From: Exophiala sp. HKRS030
Taxonomy: Eukaryota > Ascomycota > Eurotiomycetes > Chaetothyriales > Herpotrichiellaceae
Assembly (NCBI GenBank): GCA_023897205.1
Contig: JAHWDD010000003.1
Span: 7,939,665-8,003,664 of the forward strand
DNA: 64,000 bases
Direction of reading: 5' to 3'
A model generated the notes under the pieces. That model saw only the letters and a list, made by a program, of their open reading frames with translations. It was not told the DNA's origin and searched no databases. Positions within the stretch are counted from its first letter, which is position 1. The number at the start of each line of letters is the position of its first letter. Positions 13,401 to 25,224 of the stretch are shown here, piece by piece. The position numbers were made by a program, and so were the translations under genes.

Positions 13401-16400
13401 ATGTAGCAATGTTTATGGACGACTATCGATTGAGGTTCACAATTGTCCCCTCACTACAATATTCCATAGCTGGCCATGTCGCGCGGACTTCTATCCTACC
13501 GCGACAGAAAGGCGGGCTGACCATAAACTTTGACATCAAGCAGCACGAACACTCATTTGAGGTCCCACGTGGTGTGTCAAAAAACAGTTTGTCCATACTA
13601 AAGATGCCCCCAATCAACGGAAGGCTGTCTGTACGTCAGACTGCCAAAGTGATTTGCATCAGAGCGAGGACCGCCATTGAGCAGATTAACCTCGAAGCCG
13701 CAGGGGTTCGGGCATGTTTCGACGCTCTAAATCAGCCAGGTGTAATACAATTGCTGCCGGATGCGAAGTTGGCCGTCGACAAATTGCAGTCGACCATAGA
13801 TGTGGTCCTAGGCGCCAAGTCGGACTCCCATAAATCGACCACTGTCGATTCCAGCTTGTTACTAAGGTATTCTCTTCATGGTACACTTGCTGGTGTGAAC
13901 ATACACATGAGCACCCCTCCGGTGCACGGCAGCAACCTGTCTCGTGCAGAATTGGAACTCAGACTTGACAACACCACTCTCTTCATTCACAATGAGTCTG
14001 TTGACGATGATTCGATCTTTGAGCAGCCACAATTTACTCTGGATTCTAAGGGAATTGGATTGAGCGCTTATCGAAGTACCGAGCACAACAAAGTCAACGT
14101 TGGCAAATGTTTAGTAGGACTAAGGGCTTCCAGTAAAACAGAAATCTATCCCAATTCCGCCAATGTGCAAGTTTTTCGAGCTTGGAGCAACGGCATATCC
14201 GTCGAATTATATGAAGAGACATCCGCTGCGGCCGTCGACATCGTGGAGTTCATCCAGGATCGCATCAACTCCATCAAGGTCGCTGACAAGTCCAACAACA
14301 TTAGCAACTTGCGCAGGATGACAACCGCCGGCATTACAGAACGCTTGAAGCCTAAGGAACACACTGAGACTGTGCTAGAGACGGTCTCAAGCAAAGAATC
14401 TACACCGTCAACTTTATATGACGCCACATACGCCCTTGATCTCGAGAATATAATGATTCGGTGGAATCTGACAAAACATTCGCTCTTGTCTCCCACCCGT
14501 GAGCTCGAAGATTTGGTTTTCTCAGTTCGCAAGGTCGATCTTCAGACGAGACAAGAAGGTACGGCAAGACTTTCGATTTTGGACACGCAGCTTCAAATAG
14601 TGCCTCAGTCGCAATCGGACCAACCAACTCAAAGAACCGCAAATTCTGCTCTTCTACCCGAAGTAGTATTTGGCTCAGCTTACTTGTCTACCAAAAAGGA
14701 TCGCCGATTCGCTTTCCAAGCGAAAGGAAAGGCCCTAGATCTTCGACTTGCCTCGGATAGTGTGATTCCGGCACATGCTCTGCAGAAATCTCTTGCAAAG
14801 GCCAGTGCAGAGTTGCGCAAGGCAACAACGACAGAAGCGAACTGCTCATCGGCTCAATTTGCGCAATCACCTGATACACCTATGTCTTCGAGATCTGAAA
14901 GGACCGATTTCTTGGGTGGAAAGCGGCTGGCGTCGCTTCTTGTAGACGCAGATTTCGCCGGAGCAGTGGTCAATATCAGTCCGCGTCTTGAAGCAAAGCA
15001 GCCGACTTCTGTCTTCGGATTCCTGAAAGGGAAGAAAAGATCACGTGCCGGTCGCTATGGCCAAGCCGTGCAAGGCGACGGAGTTGCGTCTGCTGTTCTG
15101 AAGTCTCCAGGCGTGGCCTTGAAAATCGAGTATGAGGATGATGGCCAAGAAGATCCTTCTCTGAGTACAGAGGTGAAGGTTGCGGCTTCGTCAAATACTC
15201 TCTACCCTACTGTTGTTCCCCTTATCTTGGAAATATCATCCAGCATCAAAGAGATACTTGGCAACGACGATGAGAACAAAGAAGCCCCGCAGCCGCAGCC
15301 GCAGCCGCAGCCGCAGCCACAGGCGAGCTCCTACCTGACGGACTCGGCTATATCTAATAGCACACCTACTGCTATCCTTGGCCGATGCAAGCTCAACGCT
15401 GGTCTGTACATCCAGCGGCAGGAGTTCAGTCTAAGTTGTCAGCCCATTGCACGAGTCGCAGCAACAGCAAGATTCGCCGACATCTTCGTAGCCGTTAACA
15501 CAGTATCTGCACCTGATCAAGAACGTTTCTTTGCTATATTGACGACGTTCAACAAGCTAGAAGCGTCTGTGCAGCATGTCTATTCGAGGGAATCGACGGC
15601 AAGTTTTGAGGTTGAGTCCATTGTTCTATCTCTCATGAACAGTAAACATGTCAGCTCAACCACGGGAATTTCAACCATTCTTAATGTCAGCCCGATGAAG
15701 ACAGATATCAATGCAAAGCAGCTTCAGGATTTTCTTCTGTTCCGAGAGATCTGGTATCCCGCGGAACTGAGACGTGCTCCTAAGACCAGTGCTCCATTGG
15801 CAACGACACAAGATCAACAAGCATATGCGATGCAGCGCTACCAAGAACTTTCAGGACAAGGCGCGTTACCCTGGCACGCTATCGTATCAGTGCAAGAGAT
15901 CAAATTACAGGTGGACCTGGGACAAAGCTTGGGTAAATCTGCATTTACGATATCGAAACTATGGGCGTCGTCAAAAAAGAACAACGACTCCGAGCAAAAC
16001 TTATGTATTGGTTTCGAACGAGTCGGTATTGACAGTACTGGTAGAATGAGTGGATTTGTCGAACTGCAAAACATGAAAGCGCGGACGTCCATAAGATGGC
16101 CTGCAGATGGAGAGGTTCGGGGCCGTGCACCACTGATTCAAGCTTCAATTGCTTTCGAACATCTCCGTGTCAAGGCAGCGTTTGATTATCAGCCCTTTGC
16201 AATCGCCGACATATCCTCCTTCGAGTTCTTGATGTACAACGTGCGGCACGAAGAAGAGAGGTCCAACGATCGTCTGGTGGGCATACTTGATGGGGGTAAA
16301 GTGCAGGCTTTTTGCACTACCGCGGCCGCTGGACAGACACTTGCCCTTGTGCAAGCCTTTGAGAGACTGATTCAAGAGAAACAAGAAGCGTACGAAACAT

Positions 16401-17290
16401 CACTGCAAGATTTGGACAAATTTTTACGTCGGAAGTCGGTTTTCCCATCCAGCAACTGGGTAACGCCGCTTCCGTCTTCCACTATCGTGGAGAAACCTTC
16501 GTCAAAAAGCACATTCTCGTTACACACGGATGTGGTAGTCACAGTCAATGTTCTTGATGTGGGGGCGTTCCCAAACACGTTCTTTGACAATCAAATCCTC
16601 AAAGTTGAGGCGACGGAGGTACAAGCGCGGTTTGCAGTGGCGACAAATTCACAGAAGATCCACACAAGACTGGGGATGAGTTTGGGACAGGTACGAGTAG
16701 CCCTCTCGAATATTAACCGGGTGACAACGAAGGCTCTGAGTGAAGTGTCAGTGCCTGACGTTATAGAGAGAGCAACGACGTCGCGAGGAGGGACGATTGT
16801 GAAAGTTCCCCGATTAGTTTCATCTATGGAAACGTGGCAAGCACCAAACTCGAATGTGATCGAACACAACTTCCGTAGCACCTTTGAAGGCAAGGTTGAC
16901 GTGGGCTGGAATTTTTCCCGCATCAACTTCATTCGGGGTATGTGGCAATCCCATTCTCGTGCGTTGGCCCAAAGGCTTGGAAAACCTCTAGCACCATCAG
17001 CGGTCAAGATCATGGCAGAACCACAAGGTGGTGGAGAGCATGGCGGACAGGAGAAGATCACAGCGGTGGTAAATGTACCGCAGTCGAAGTTCACCTACGT
17101 TGCCCTCACACCACCAGTCATCGACACGCCGCAGCTTCGCGATATGGGTGAGGCAACGCCGCCTTTGGAGTGGATAGGGCTGCACCGCGACAAGCTGCCT
17201 GAAGCGACACATTCTATTGCGATCGTGTCACTTTTAGAAGTAGCCAAGGAAGTGGAGGACGCATATACTCGCATACTGGGAGCCAGTTGA
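7498..17290 (+). CDS. CSF1: Csf1, bridge-like lipid transfer protein (BLTP1 family)
   Basis: Giant protein of 3243 residues. BLTP1/Csf1 proteins form long hydrophobic grooves that move phospholipid between the ER and other membranes, and yeast Csf1 is needed for low-temperature growth and GPI-anchor lipid supply. Two exons fit: 7498-7556 and 7618-17290. The ATG at 7498 opens MPGRDD and the 61 bp intron joins FNW to TWFIEL. A longer upstream open frame from 7292 simply reads through this intron. The N-terminal membrane anchor (about residues 20-55, FFLFYFNRLFATLV) and the following THKYRV-like segment through FFKGLRYHGENETVLV and YITWRYW are diagnostic. The rest is beta-rich without catalytic motifs, as in the family. 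The C-terminal 150 residues also match the Csf1 pattern. A six-unit Pro-Gln repeat lies near residue 2577. The second exon of 9.7 kb is unbroken. Confidence 0.93.
15287..15322 (+). repeat. Hexanucleotide repeat CCGCAG in CSF1
   Basis: Five perfect CCGCAG units and one CCACAG unit encode six Pro-Gln dipeptides after an acidic stretch (NDDENKEA). It lies in a probable loop of the lipid-transfer protein and could vary in length between strains. Confidence 0.9.
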
Positions 17291-18224
17291 GGAGACAAGA
17301 CAGGAGAATGGCATTCATCGCATAGCGACGGCGTTTGGAAAATTCGGGAGTCCACTGGACAACGAAAAATGACATAGAAATAACATTTGTAATCCTCCAA
17401 AGTAATAACAGGAAAGATAATAAATCAGAGAATGGAACAGCCGATGCCATTTCGGGTCTGGGCTTTTTGTGACTATTGTCTACTGGTTCGGACGGCCAAT
17501 TGACCATGATATGAGCGTTCAGCTAGAGACGTGTGAGTCATGCGGCTCGCAGAATTGCCGTTGGCCCTTAGTTACGTAGCAGTCAGTCACATCAGATTGG
17601 ACTCCTCTGCATGAACGGTGGTGAGTAACAACGGTCAGTCAAGCGCCAATCAGATTTACGGACTTGATGACACATCTAATTCTTATGAGGAGGGCAAAGG
17701 AGGCACTGGAGGCACCACTCGTAGCGTCTCGCAGGGATGGAAAGACGAAATAATTGCAGTCAGACAGGTTTGAATTGCAGCAGCCTTTATCTCCGGTGGT
17801 GGCGGGCAACCAAGCGGGGTTTCAAGTGACTAGTTAGTTAGCAATTCCCATACAACTGGTTCGCCACCAGTAAGAATTCGGGCAGCAAGGTCAATTGCTC
17901 TCTGGTGACTCTCCAGGCCAATGCCAAGCCATGCTCCTGCGGCACTAAGCCCCTCCCACGACTGCCATTGTCAGTGCAGAGAAATATCTGCAATCCCACT
18001 TGGACCTCACCTTTTTGAGTCTCATCTGTGAACGGATCTTGCGATCTTGAAGCTTCAAAAAGCCTTCATCCTCCCCCTTATCCTGCCCATCCCGCCTGCC
18101 ATCCCAACCGTAGGCATCCTAGCAGATCGAGCGAGCTCTCGATTCTGCATTAATTCCCACCTTACCGCTCACAGAGAGCCCCTCCAGCCACTACAAGGCC
18201 AAATCCCCCCTCAACACCGCCAAC
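17291..18224. other. Intergenic: CSF1 3' end and EF-2 promoter/leader
   Basis: No gene is supported. The last 200 bp before the EF-2 start are rich in C and T on the plus strand, usual for strongly expressed fungal translation genes. Confidence 0.5.
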
Positions 18225-21035
18225 ATGGTGAACTTCACAGTATGTCGCTCCATCTGCATTACGACAGGCTCAATGGCAATACTGACAACGTTCGTAGGTC
18301 GATGAGATCCGGGCGTTGATGGATCGTCCCGCCAACATTCGAAACATGTCCGTTATTGCGCATGGTGCGTCCATTCCCCATTATGCATTCGTAATCAAGG
18401 GCTACTCTTTTTCTGACGAACTACACAGTCGACCACGGCAAATCCACCTTGACTGATTCTCTTGTCCAGCGTGCTGGTATCATCTCCGCAGCCAAAGCCG
18501 GCGAGGCGTACGTTTATATACATTCTGAAGATCATGGACAAAAAATACTGACATCCAGACAGGCGGTTTACAGATACTCGAAAGGACGAACAAGAGCGAG
18601 GCATCACCATCAAGTCCACCGCCATTAGCTTATATGCCCATCTCCCTGATCCAGAGGATCTCAAGGACATTCCTCAGGTAAGCTGAATTGGCCACTGACT
18701 TTTACGCATCTACTGATAATTGGCCAGAAAGTCGAAGGTAACGAGTTCTTGATCAACTTGATCGATTCGCCAGGTCACGTCGATTTCTCATCTGAAGTCA
18801 CTGCTGCCCTCCGAGTCACCGATGGTGCCTTGGTCGTTGTCGACACTATCGAAGGTGTTTGCGTCCAGACCGAAACCGTGCTCCGACAGGCCCTTGGTGA
18901 ACGTATCAAGCCTGTTGTCATCATCAACAAAGTCGATCGAGCTCTGCTTGAGTTGCAGGTCGAGAAGGAGGATCTTTACCAATCATTCCTGAGAACCATT
19001 GAGTCAGTCAATGTTATCATCTCAACTTACTTCGACAAGGCTCTTGGTGATGTCCAAGTTTGGCCCGAAAAGGGCACCGTTGCCTTCGGTTCCGGTCTTC
19101 ACGGCTGGGCCTTCACCATTCGACAATTCGCCGTCAGATATGCCAAGAAGTTCGGTGTTGACAAGTCCAAGATGATGGAACGTCTTTGGGGAGACAACTT
19201 TTTCAACCCCAAGACCAAGAAGTGGACCAAAACCGCAGAGTACGAGGGCAAGAATCTGGAGCGAGCTTTCAACCAGTTCATTCTTGATCCAATCTTCAAG
19301 ATCTTCGATGCCTTCATCAAAGGCAAGACTGATGACCTGATCGCACTGGCTGCCAAGCTCGATATCAAGATCACCGCAGAGGAGAAAGAACTCCCAGGCA
19401 AAGGCCTTCTCAAGGTTGCCATGCGTAAATTCTTGCCAGCTGCCGATGCTCTATTGGAAATGATGGTTATCCACCTACCATCCCCCGTGACTGCCCAAAA
19501 GTATCGTGCCGAGACCTTGTATGAGGGTCCAGCTGACGACCCAGCATGTATCGCCATCCGAGATTGTGATCCCAAGGCTGACCTCATGCTCTACGTCTCA
19601 AAGATGGTGCCAACCTCCGATAAGGGTCGATTCTATGCCTTTGGTCGTGTTTTCGCAGGTACCGTCCGCTCCGGCTTGAAGGTCCGCATTCAAGGTCCCA
19701 ACTATGTTCCCGGCAAGAAGGACGATCTTTTCGTCAAGGCTATCCAACGTACTGTCCTCATGATGGGTCGTACTGTCGAGCCCATCGATGATATGCCAGC
19801 CGGTAACATCATCGGTCTTGTTGGTATCGATCAATTCTTGCTGAAGTCCGGTACTCTTACAACTTCCGAAACCGCCCACAACTTGAAAGTCATGAAATTC
19901 TCCGTGTCACCCGTTGTCCGACGTTCCGTCGAGGTCAAGAACGCCAACGATTTGCCAAAGCTCGTCGAAGGTCTAAAACGATTGTCCAAGTCGGACCCCT
20001 GCGTCTTGACCTCCATTTCTGAATCCGGAGAACATATCGTTGCAGGCGCTGGTGAATTGCACTTGGAAATCTGCTTGAAGGATCTGGAAGAAGACCACGC
20101 CGGTGTTCCCCTCAAGATTGGTGACCCCGTCGTCTCATACCGAGAAACCGTTGGCGCTGCTTCCAGCATGACAGCTCTGTCCAAGTCCCCAATAAGCACA
20201 ATCGTCTGTACGTCATTGCCGAGCCTTTGACTGAGGAAGTTTCCAAGGATATTGAGTCAGGCAAGATCAATCCTCGCGATGATTTCAAGCTTCGTGCACG
20301 TCTCCTCGCCGATGAGCACGGATGGGACGTCACAGACGCTCGAAAGATTTGGGGCTTCGGTCCTGACACCACTGGCCCCAACTTGCTTGTTGACCAGACC
20401 AAGGCTGTGCAATACCTCAATGAGATCAAGGACTCGTTCGTGTCTGGTTTCCAATGGGCTACGCGTGAAGGTCCCATCGCCGAAGAACCTATGCGATCTA
20501 TCCGATTCAATGTCATGGATGTTACACTTCACGCCGATGCCATCCATCGTGGTGGTGGTCAAATTATCCCAACTGCGAGACGTGTGCTTTACGCTGCTAC
20601 TCTCCTGGCAGAGCCTGGTCTCCAGGAGCCCGTCTTCTTGGTCGAAATCCAAGTGCCCGAGCAAGCCATGGGTGGTATTTACGGTGTTCTTACCCGAAGA
20701 AGAGGTCACGTCTTCTCCGAGGAGCAACGTATTGGTACTCCTCTTTTCAACGTCAAGGCCTATCTCCCTGTCTCTGAATCCTTTGGCTTCAATGCGGACC
20801 TCCGTGCTGCCACTGGTGGCCAGGCCTTCCCACAATTGGTGTTTGACCATTGGCAGATCTTGCCCGGTGGTTCGCCACTTAACCCAACCACTTTGCCCGG
20901 TCAGGCCGTTGAGAAGATGCGTACCAGAAAGGGTATTAAGCCTCAAGTACCCGGATATGAGAATTACTATGGTAAGCCTCGTTCAATCCCATATCATGTA
21001 CATCCTGCTAACAGATTTCAACAGACAAGTTGTAA
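18225..21035 (+). CDS. EFT2: Translation elongation factor 2 (one frame break)
   Basis: GTPase that moves tRNA and mRNA through the ribosome. Exons are 18225-18239, 18298-18364, 18429-18507, 18563-18677, 18728-20971 and 21025-21035, and the total plus one missing base gives 843 residues, the family length. Motifs in order: start MVNFTVDEIR, P-loop AHVDHGKST, switch [14 protein letters not shown]3 DSPGHVDF, G4 NKVDR, and the diphthamide loop [11 protein letters not shown]. The end, PGYENYYDKL, is split over the last intron. At 20187-20190 a run of four C breaks the frame inside the conserved [15 protein letters not shown] segment (residue ~580). One added C restores it exactly. As the gene is essential and normally single-copy, I read this as a sequence error and not as a pseudogene. 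Five introns crowd the 5' end, with a sixth exon of only 11 bp. Confidence 0.97.
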
Positions 21036-22146
21036 ACGACTCTTCCGAGCATTAATTAGAATGACCATGACTTCACGAATTGCATAACATAAGTATATGG
21101 TCTCGCATTGCATGAAGGCACAATCCGAAGTCAAAATGGAATACCACATACAATGACCACGCTCGGCATGAAAAAGGTGTGGATCCTGGACAAGTCATGA
21201 AGCAAACACAGAGCCCAGGGCAAGATGGGAGCCGTTCATCTTCTCTCTCCTCTGTGCCAATCGAAGCATCTACATGTCATGCACCAACCTTCCTTCCATG
21301 TGTTTGTGTTTAGATAGTTCTCTCTCTCACCCACGCTAGGTGTAAAGATAGAAAAAATAAGAAATGTGAATGGTTTTTGTGACGCATTGCAACATTCGTT
21401 CATGATAAAATGCTGACTTTGTTTCGTTAGCTTTGGTAAATAAGAGTATGGGAAAGTTCTCCTCCTGATCATGATCAGGATCTTGTGCAATCAATGCTCT
21501 CTTAATGGTTTGTCACGTCGTCAAGCTTTTCGTGACAATGTCTAAACAGATGGGCCATTCCTTACTTTCCCTGCCACGATTCATGCTCGTCTGGTCCACT
21601 AGTTGGTTCGTCGCTTACAAGGATCCCGAATCAAGCGCGAGAGTCTCTTTCGAGCTAAAGTCCACCCCTCGCAATCTGGACATAAGTATGACCTAGCCTC
21701 GAACTTGTGGAACCCTGCAGCGGCGGCAAGCATTGCGAAAGGATGAACGCAATTGCCATGTGGATTCTGCTAGTCATACAGCACCTTTTTCAATAATCTT
21801 GACCGCAGCCGAGAATTGTTCTGACCGAGGCCAAAAGATTGCGAACTTCCGAATCAAGACATGATTAATTTTGATGATTGCCGTAGGGGCGCGGTAGATA
21901 TTGCGTCCTTCAAGGACGTCAATAAAGCTATTCGTATATGCACTATGGAACCGACTGTCTCAGCCCTCGAAATGTCAAATTATTGCTAAACATGAACCGT
22001 CGGCGTATCAAGGGAAGTAAAGCCAGCGATGTTCACTTGTAAGTATTCCCCGAAGGTGATGTGGAGCAATCCTGCAAATCTAGCATGAGCAGACACATGT
22101 GCGACATTGGCTACTGGTTTCCTTTCGTTGAGCCTCATTTGCATAG
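21036..22146. other. Convergent intergenic region between EF-2 and RGS gene
   Basis: Both flanking genes end here, so about 1.1 kb holds two 3' untranslated regions. Open frames are short and without domain signal. I see no RNA gene. Confidence 0.5.
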
Positions 22147-24337
22147 TCACAGCTCGTTACCCTGACCTTGGTCTTCCTTCGCGGTAAGTGGCCCGTTTTT
22201 CGCAGTCTGATCGACAATCGCTTTGGGTCGAAGGAAATTCAGCTTTGGAAGCTTCAGGCGATATGCTCGCAAGATCGCTTTGGACTGTGCTCGAATACCT
22301 TCTTTTTCTTGTTGAGCAAATCCTGCTTTGACAAATTTTGCCCAGGTGTTTGTCAGGACTAATTCTTTAATACTCAGCTCAGCTTTATCGAACACAGTCG
22401 GGTCAAATGATTCCGGAATACCGATGTTGGGAGGTAGTCTCTCGCCGAAATTTGTCATGTTGAATTCTTGTAGTTGACGGACGGGATCGGCAGCGACAGC
22501 AATGTCTTCTTTACCGCCATCTCCGATTATCGTCGAAACAACTGAAAGCTGATCTTTTCCATTCTGACTTTCGAGGTCCTCTGAGATCGTTGATGACCAG
22601 TAGTTTTCGAATGGGGTAGCAGCATTGGCGACGGGTTCAGCACACACCAATGCCGCATATTGTTCAAACATGGTTTCCAGATCCCTCAGATGTGCCGATG
22701 AGATATTGATTGGAAATTCGGAATACTTGGGACTGACAAAAGAGGCGTAGATCCCTACGGCTTGGTTGAATTGTTGACGGATCATAGCTGGGTCATTTTG
22801 CTTGAGCGATTCCTGTTTACGCAGTCTGCCTTGCAGAGGCTGGTCGGTAGTCCAGGCTGCTTTCCACTTTCTGATGTGTATCAGGAAGCTAATGTTTTCC
22901 CCGAGAAATCCCTTAGCGCAGAAAACATGAGGAGTGGTTGAGGATTGAGTTGCAGGACTTTCTCTAAAGCGCCCATGGTATACATCTCGCCCTGTCGGCT
23001 ACTTGCTGTGCTCTTTACAGATTGACGTGTTGAGAGTCGTGATCGCATACTATTCTTTGGCGAGTCGGAGGTGAAAGACCCTTGTGATTTCTGCTTTCGT
23101 TCCCACTCAGCGATGATCTCACGGGTTTCAGTTTCCAGGCGGCGGTGTCGGAAAATTTGGAAGAAAGGGACAAAGATGACGCAGGATTGCATGAGGACGA
23201 TGGACGCGGAGAACCTGCCATCAGTCAACCTTCGTTTGCTCGAGACTTTTGAGTGATGGTACTCACCACAGCGGAGGTCCGAAATACTTGTTGACCCTGT
23301 TCATGCCCGGAGCGTAGAGTGCTACAAGCCACATTGGTGATGCTGGCAATCTGTTGAGTTTAGTGATCTGATGCTTATGACCGAGGAAATGACCATACCC
23401 AGAAAGAATGCAGGCTATCGTTTGTGATCTCCAACCGTGAACATCATGGATGGCACGAACCTTCCAGACTAGAATAGGAGCATAGATCCATGACCAGAAA
23501 AGCTGCCAAAAGATCGAAGGCCACCTTTGAATTTGTGAGTAGACAGCGTGTGAGGCGTGGTGATGTATCCTACCATTCCCAGCCTCTTCGACATGCGAGT
23601 CTTGCTGCCTCATCCACCTCTGTCGACAGATCACTCGAACGCATCTCGGTGCCAGGAGCGCCAAATGAGGGGTGAAACTTCTTGGACACCAGAAAAACGG
23701 TAAGAGTGATGATGACCTGGTTAGGTCAGCATTATAGAATGGTGTGGAAAAGGGCAATTACCTGAATTGTCATGCCAATCCCGATCCATGCTACGGTGCT
23801 TTTTGTGGCGTTATATGCCTTGAGCTTCTCCCACCACTTTGCGAGACCTCGGTGTTGTGAGCCTTGGGTCTGTTTGGACTCTAGTGCCAACTGTCGTCGG
23901 GTGTATTTCTGTTGAGCCGTGGCAATGGAGAGTAATTGGCAGTTTGTTGCTTGGAAAAGTGCAATTCCCAGAGGGAGATAGATGCTCATAATCCAGTACT
24001 CAGTTGCGCAGGGAAAGTACCCATTAAGTACATAGGCAATCATGCAGAGAACCCAGTAGATATGGAGAGTTGCCACAGCGCCGACCGAGAGGGGAATGTT
24101 GCGCATACGGAGATGGGGAAGATGTCGGTTCTTGATGAGGAAGATGGCAGCAGGGAGTAAGAGACAAGTCCACGCGATGACCAAGCCAATGTAAGTCATT
24201 CCGAGACCATCGGTATTAAATCTGAGCGCCATATCGTAGCCTCGAGCGTAAGCCGAATTCTGAGTCTCGATGCCTCGTTTGAGGCATTCGACTTGTTGCA
24301 GCATGGCGCCAGAGCGAGGGATAAATGAAGGAGCCAT
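22147..24337 (-). CDS. Multi-pass membrane protein with C-terminal RGS domain (one frame break)
   Basis: Predicted 665-residue protein. Exons are 23762-24337, 23574-23716, 23399-23524, 23267-23350 and 22147-23214, with frame kept at every junction. The first half has about seven hydrophobic segments (for example TYIGLVIAWTCLLLPAAIFL, WIMSIYLPLGIALF and WLVALYAP). The second half starts with a Ser-rich linker and then an RGS fold: ALEKVLQLNPQPLLMFSALRDFSG, NISFLIHIRKWK, then the helix-rich part with NISSAHLRDLETMFEQY and LVLTNTWAKFVKAGF. RGS domains speed GTP hydrolysis on G-alpha subunits. Fused to seven-helix domains they form fungal receptors of the GprK kind. At 22899-22902 a run of four C on the plus strand breaks the frame between DFSG and NISFL (residue ~414), and adding one base gives the expected FSGENISFL. 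Ligand unknown. Confidence 0.85.
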
Positions 24338-24710
24338 CCGTACCAGCGGGTATGGTCCTCAGCCGGACGTCGAAGTGTGTGATTTGGAATGGCCCTGTGG
24401 AGCGTCGTGGTTCGACAGATTGAGGAGGGAAAGAATCAAAGAGGAGAGAGGCAAAGTCAAGAAGTCAAGTTGAACAAGCACGTGTCAGAGGAAGTGAAGT
24501 GAAGTCTTGTGCAGCAATCAATGCGCGGTCAGGACAAGATATGGAAGAAAGTCACCAGTAGAGTCACAAGTGAAGACGAAGGTGATGCAAAGGTGAAAGG
24601 ATGGTTCCACAAGATGCGGACCCGGGAAGAAGGACATGTAGTTTTGTAGAGATTGGAATGTTCAGTGAAGGAGATCGTAACGTTCGTGAGAGGCAGAGGG
24701 TGGGAAGTGA

Positions 24711-24733
24711 GAGATGAGATGAGATGAGATGAG
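24711..24733 (+). repeat. GAGAT microsatellite
   Basis: Four full GAGAT units and a partial fifth stand in tandem upstream of the RGS gene. No function is evident. Confidence 0.85.
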
Positions 24734-25054
24734 TCGTGAACGGCGGTGGGTGGCGTAATGAAGGACGGCGATCAGGATGAGAATGGAAATGGAAGTCAAG
24801 GAAGGAGCATGGGAAGGAATCAAGATACCGCGTACCTGCCGGGTTACCTGACACTTGTTCGAAGGCAGGTGCTATCTAGCCTCCCACGTCGGGCAGGAGC
24901 AAGAGACGACATGATGATTGGTATGGTACAGCCTCGAGCATTTCCTGAGTCTTCCAGATGAAGAATATACCAGATCGAGAATGGAACGGCAGATACGCAG
25001 TGTCGTGACTTGTGAGTCAACGAGACCTCATTGATCAACAGACCCTAGTGCCCC

Positions 25055-25224
25055 CTATCGGCACGGAATAGGTTTTATGTTCTGTTTCATCAATAGCAAA
25101 CTCGCCTTCGGCCCTTCCGCCTGCAACTTCTTCTCACCATATCCTTGCGCGGACAGGGTAACGCGCGCACTCTGAGCACTCTGGAAACCGCCGCTTCCTG
25201 CGTTGGTGTTTGCGCTAAAGATGA
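25055..25224 (-). other. Possible terminal exon of an unidentified gene
   Basis: The minus-strand frame ending at 25055 reads a small-residue and Ser/Gln-rich peptide (SANTNAGSGGFQSAQSAR) and stops after KPIPCR. It is preceded by a TTTAG acceptor about 170 bp upstream. About 190 bp further upstream a candidate donor follows the in-frame peptide RVWEKYDEQQ. The two would splice in phase, but the frame upstream of that has a stop, so no full gene can be built. I do not recognise a family. It could be chance. Confidence 0.25.

Noticed and set aside
20187..20190. Programmed ribosomal frameshift in EF-2
   Set aside because: No slippery heptamer or required stop context, no precedent in the family, and the same defect recurs in unrelated genes.
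20252..21055. 267-codon frame inside EF-2, second plus-strand frame
   Set aside because: Shadow of the EF-2 coding region; composition is Ser/Leu/Pro-rich and no homology is evident.
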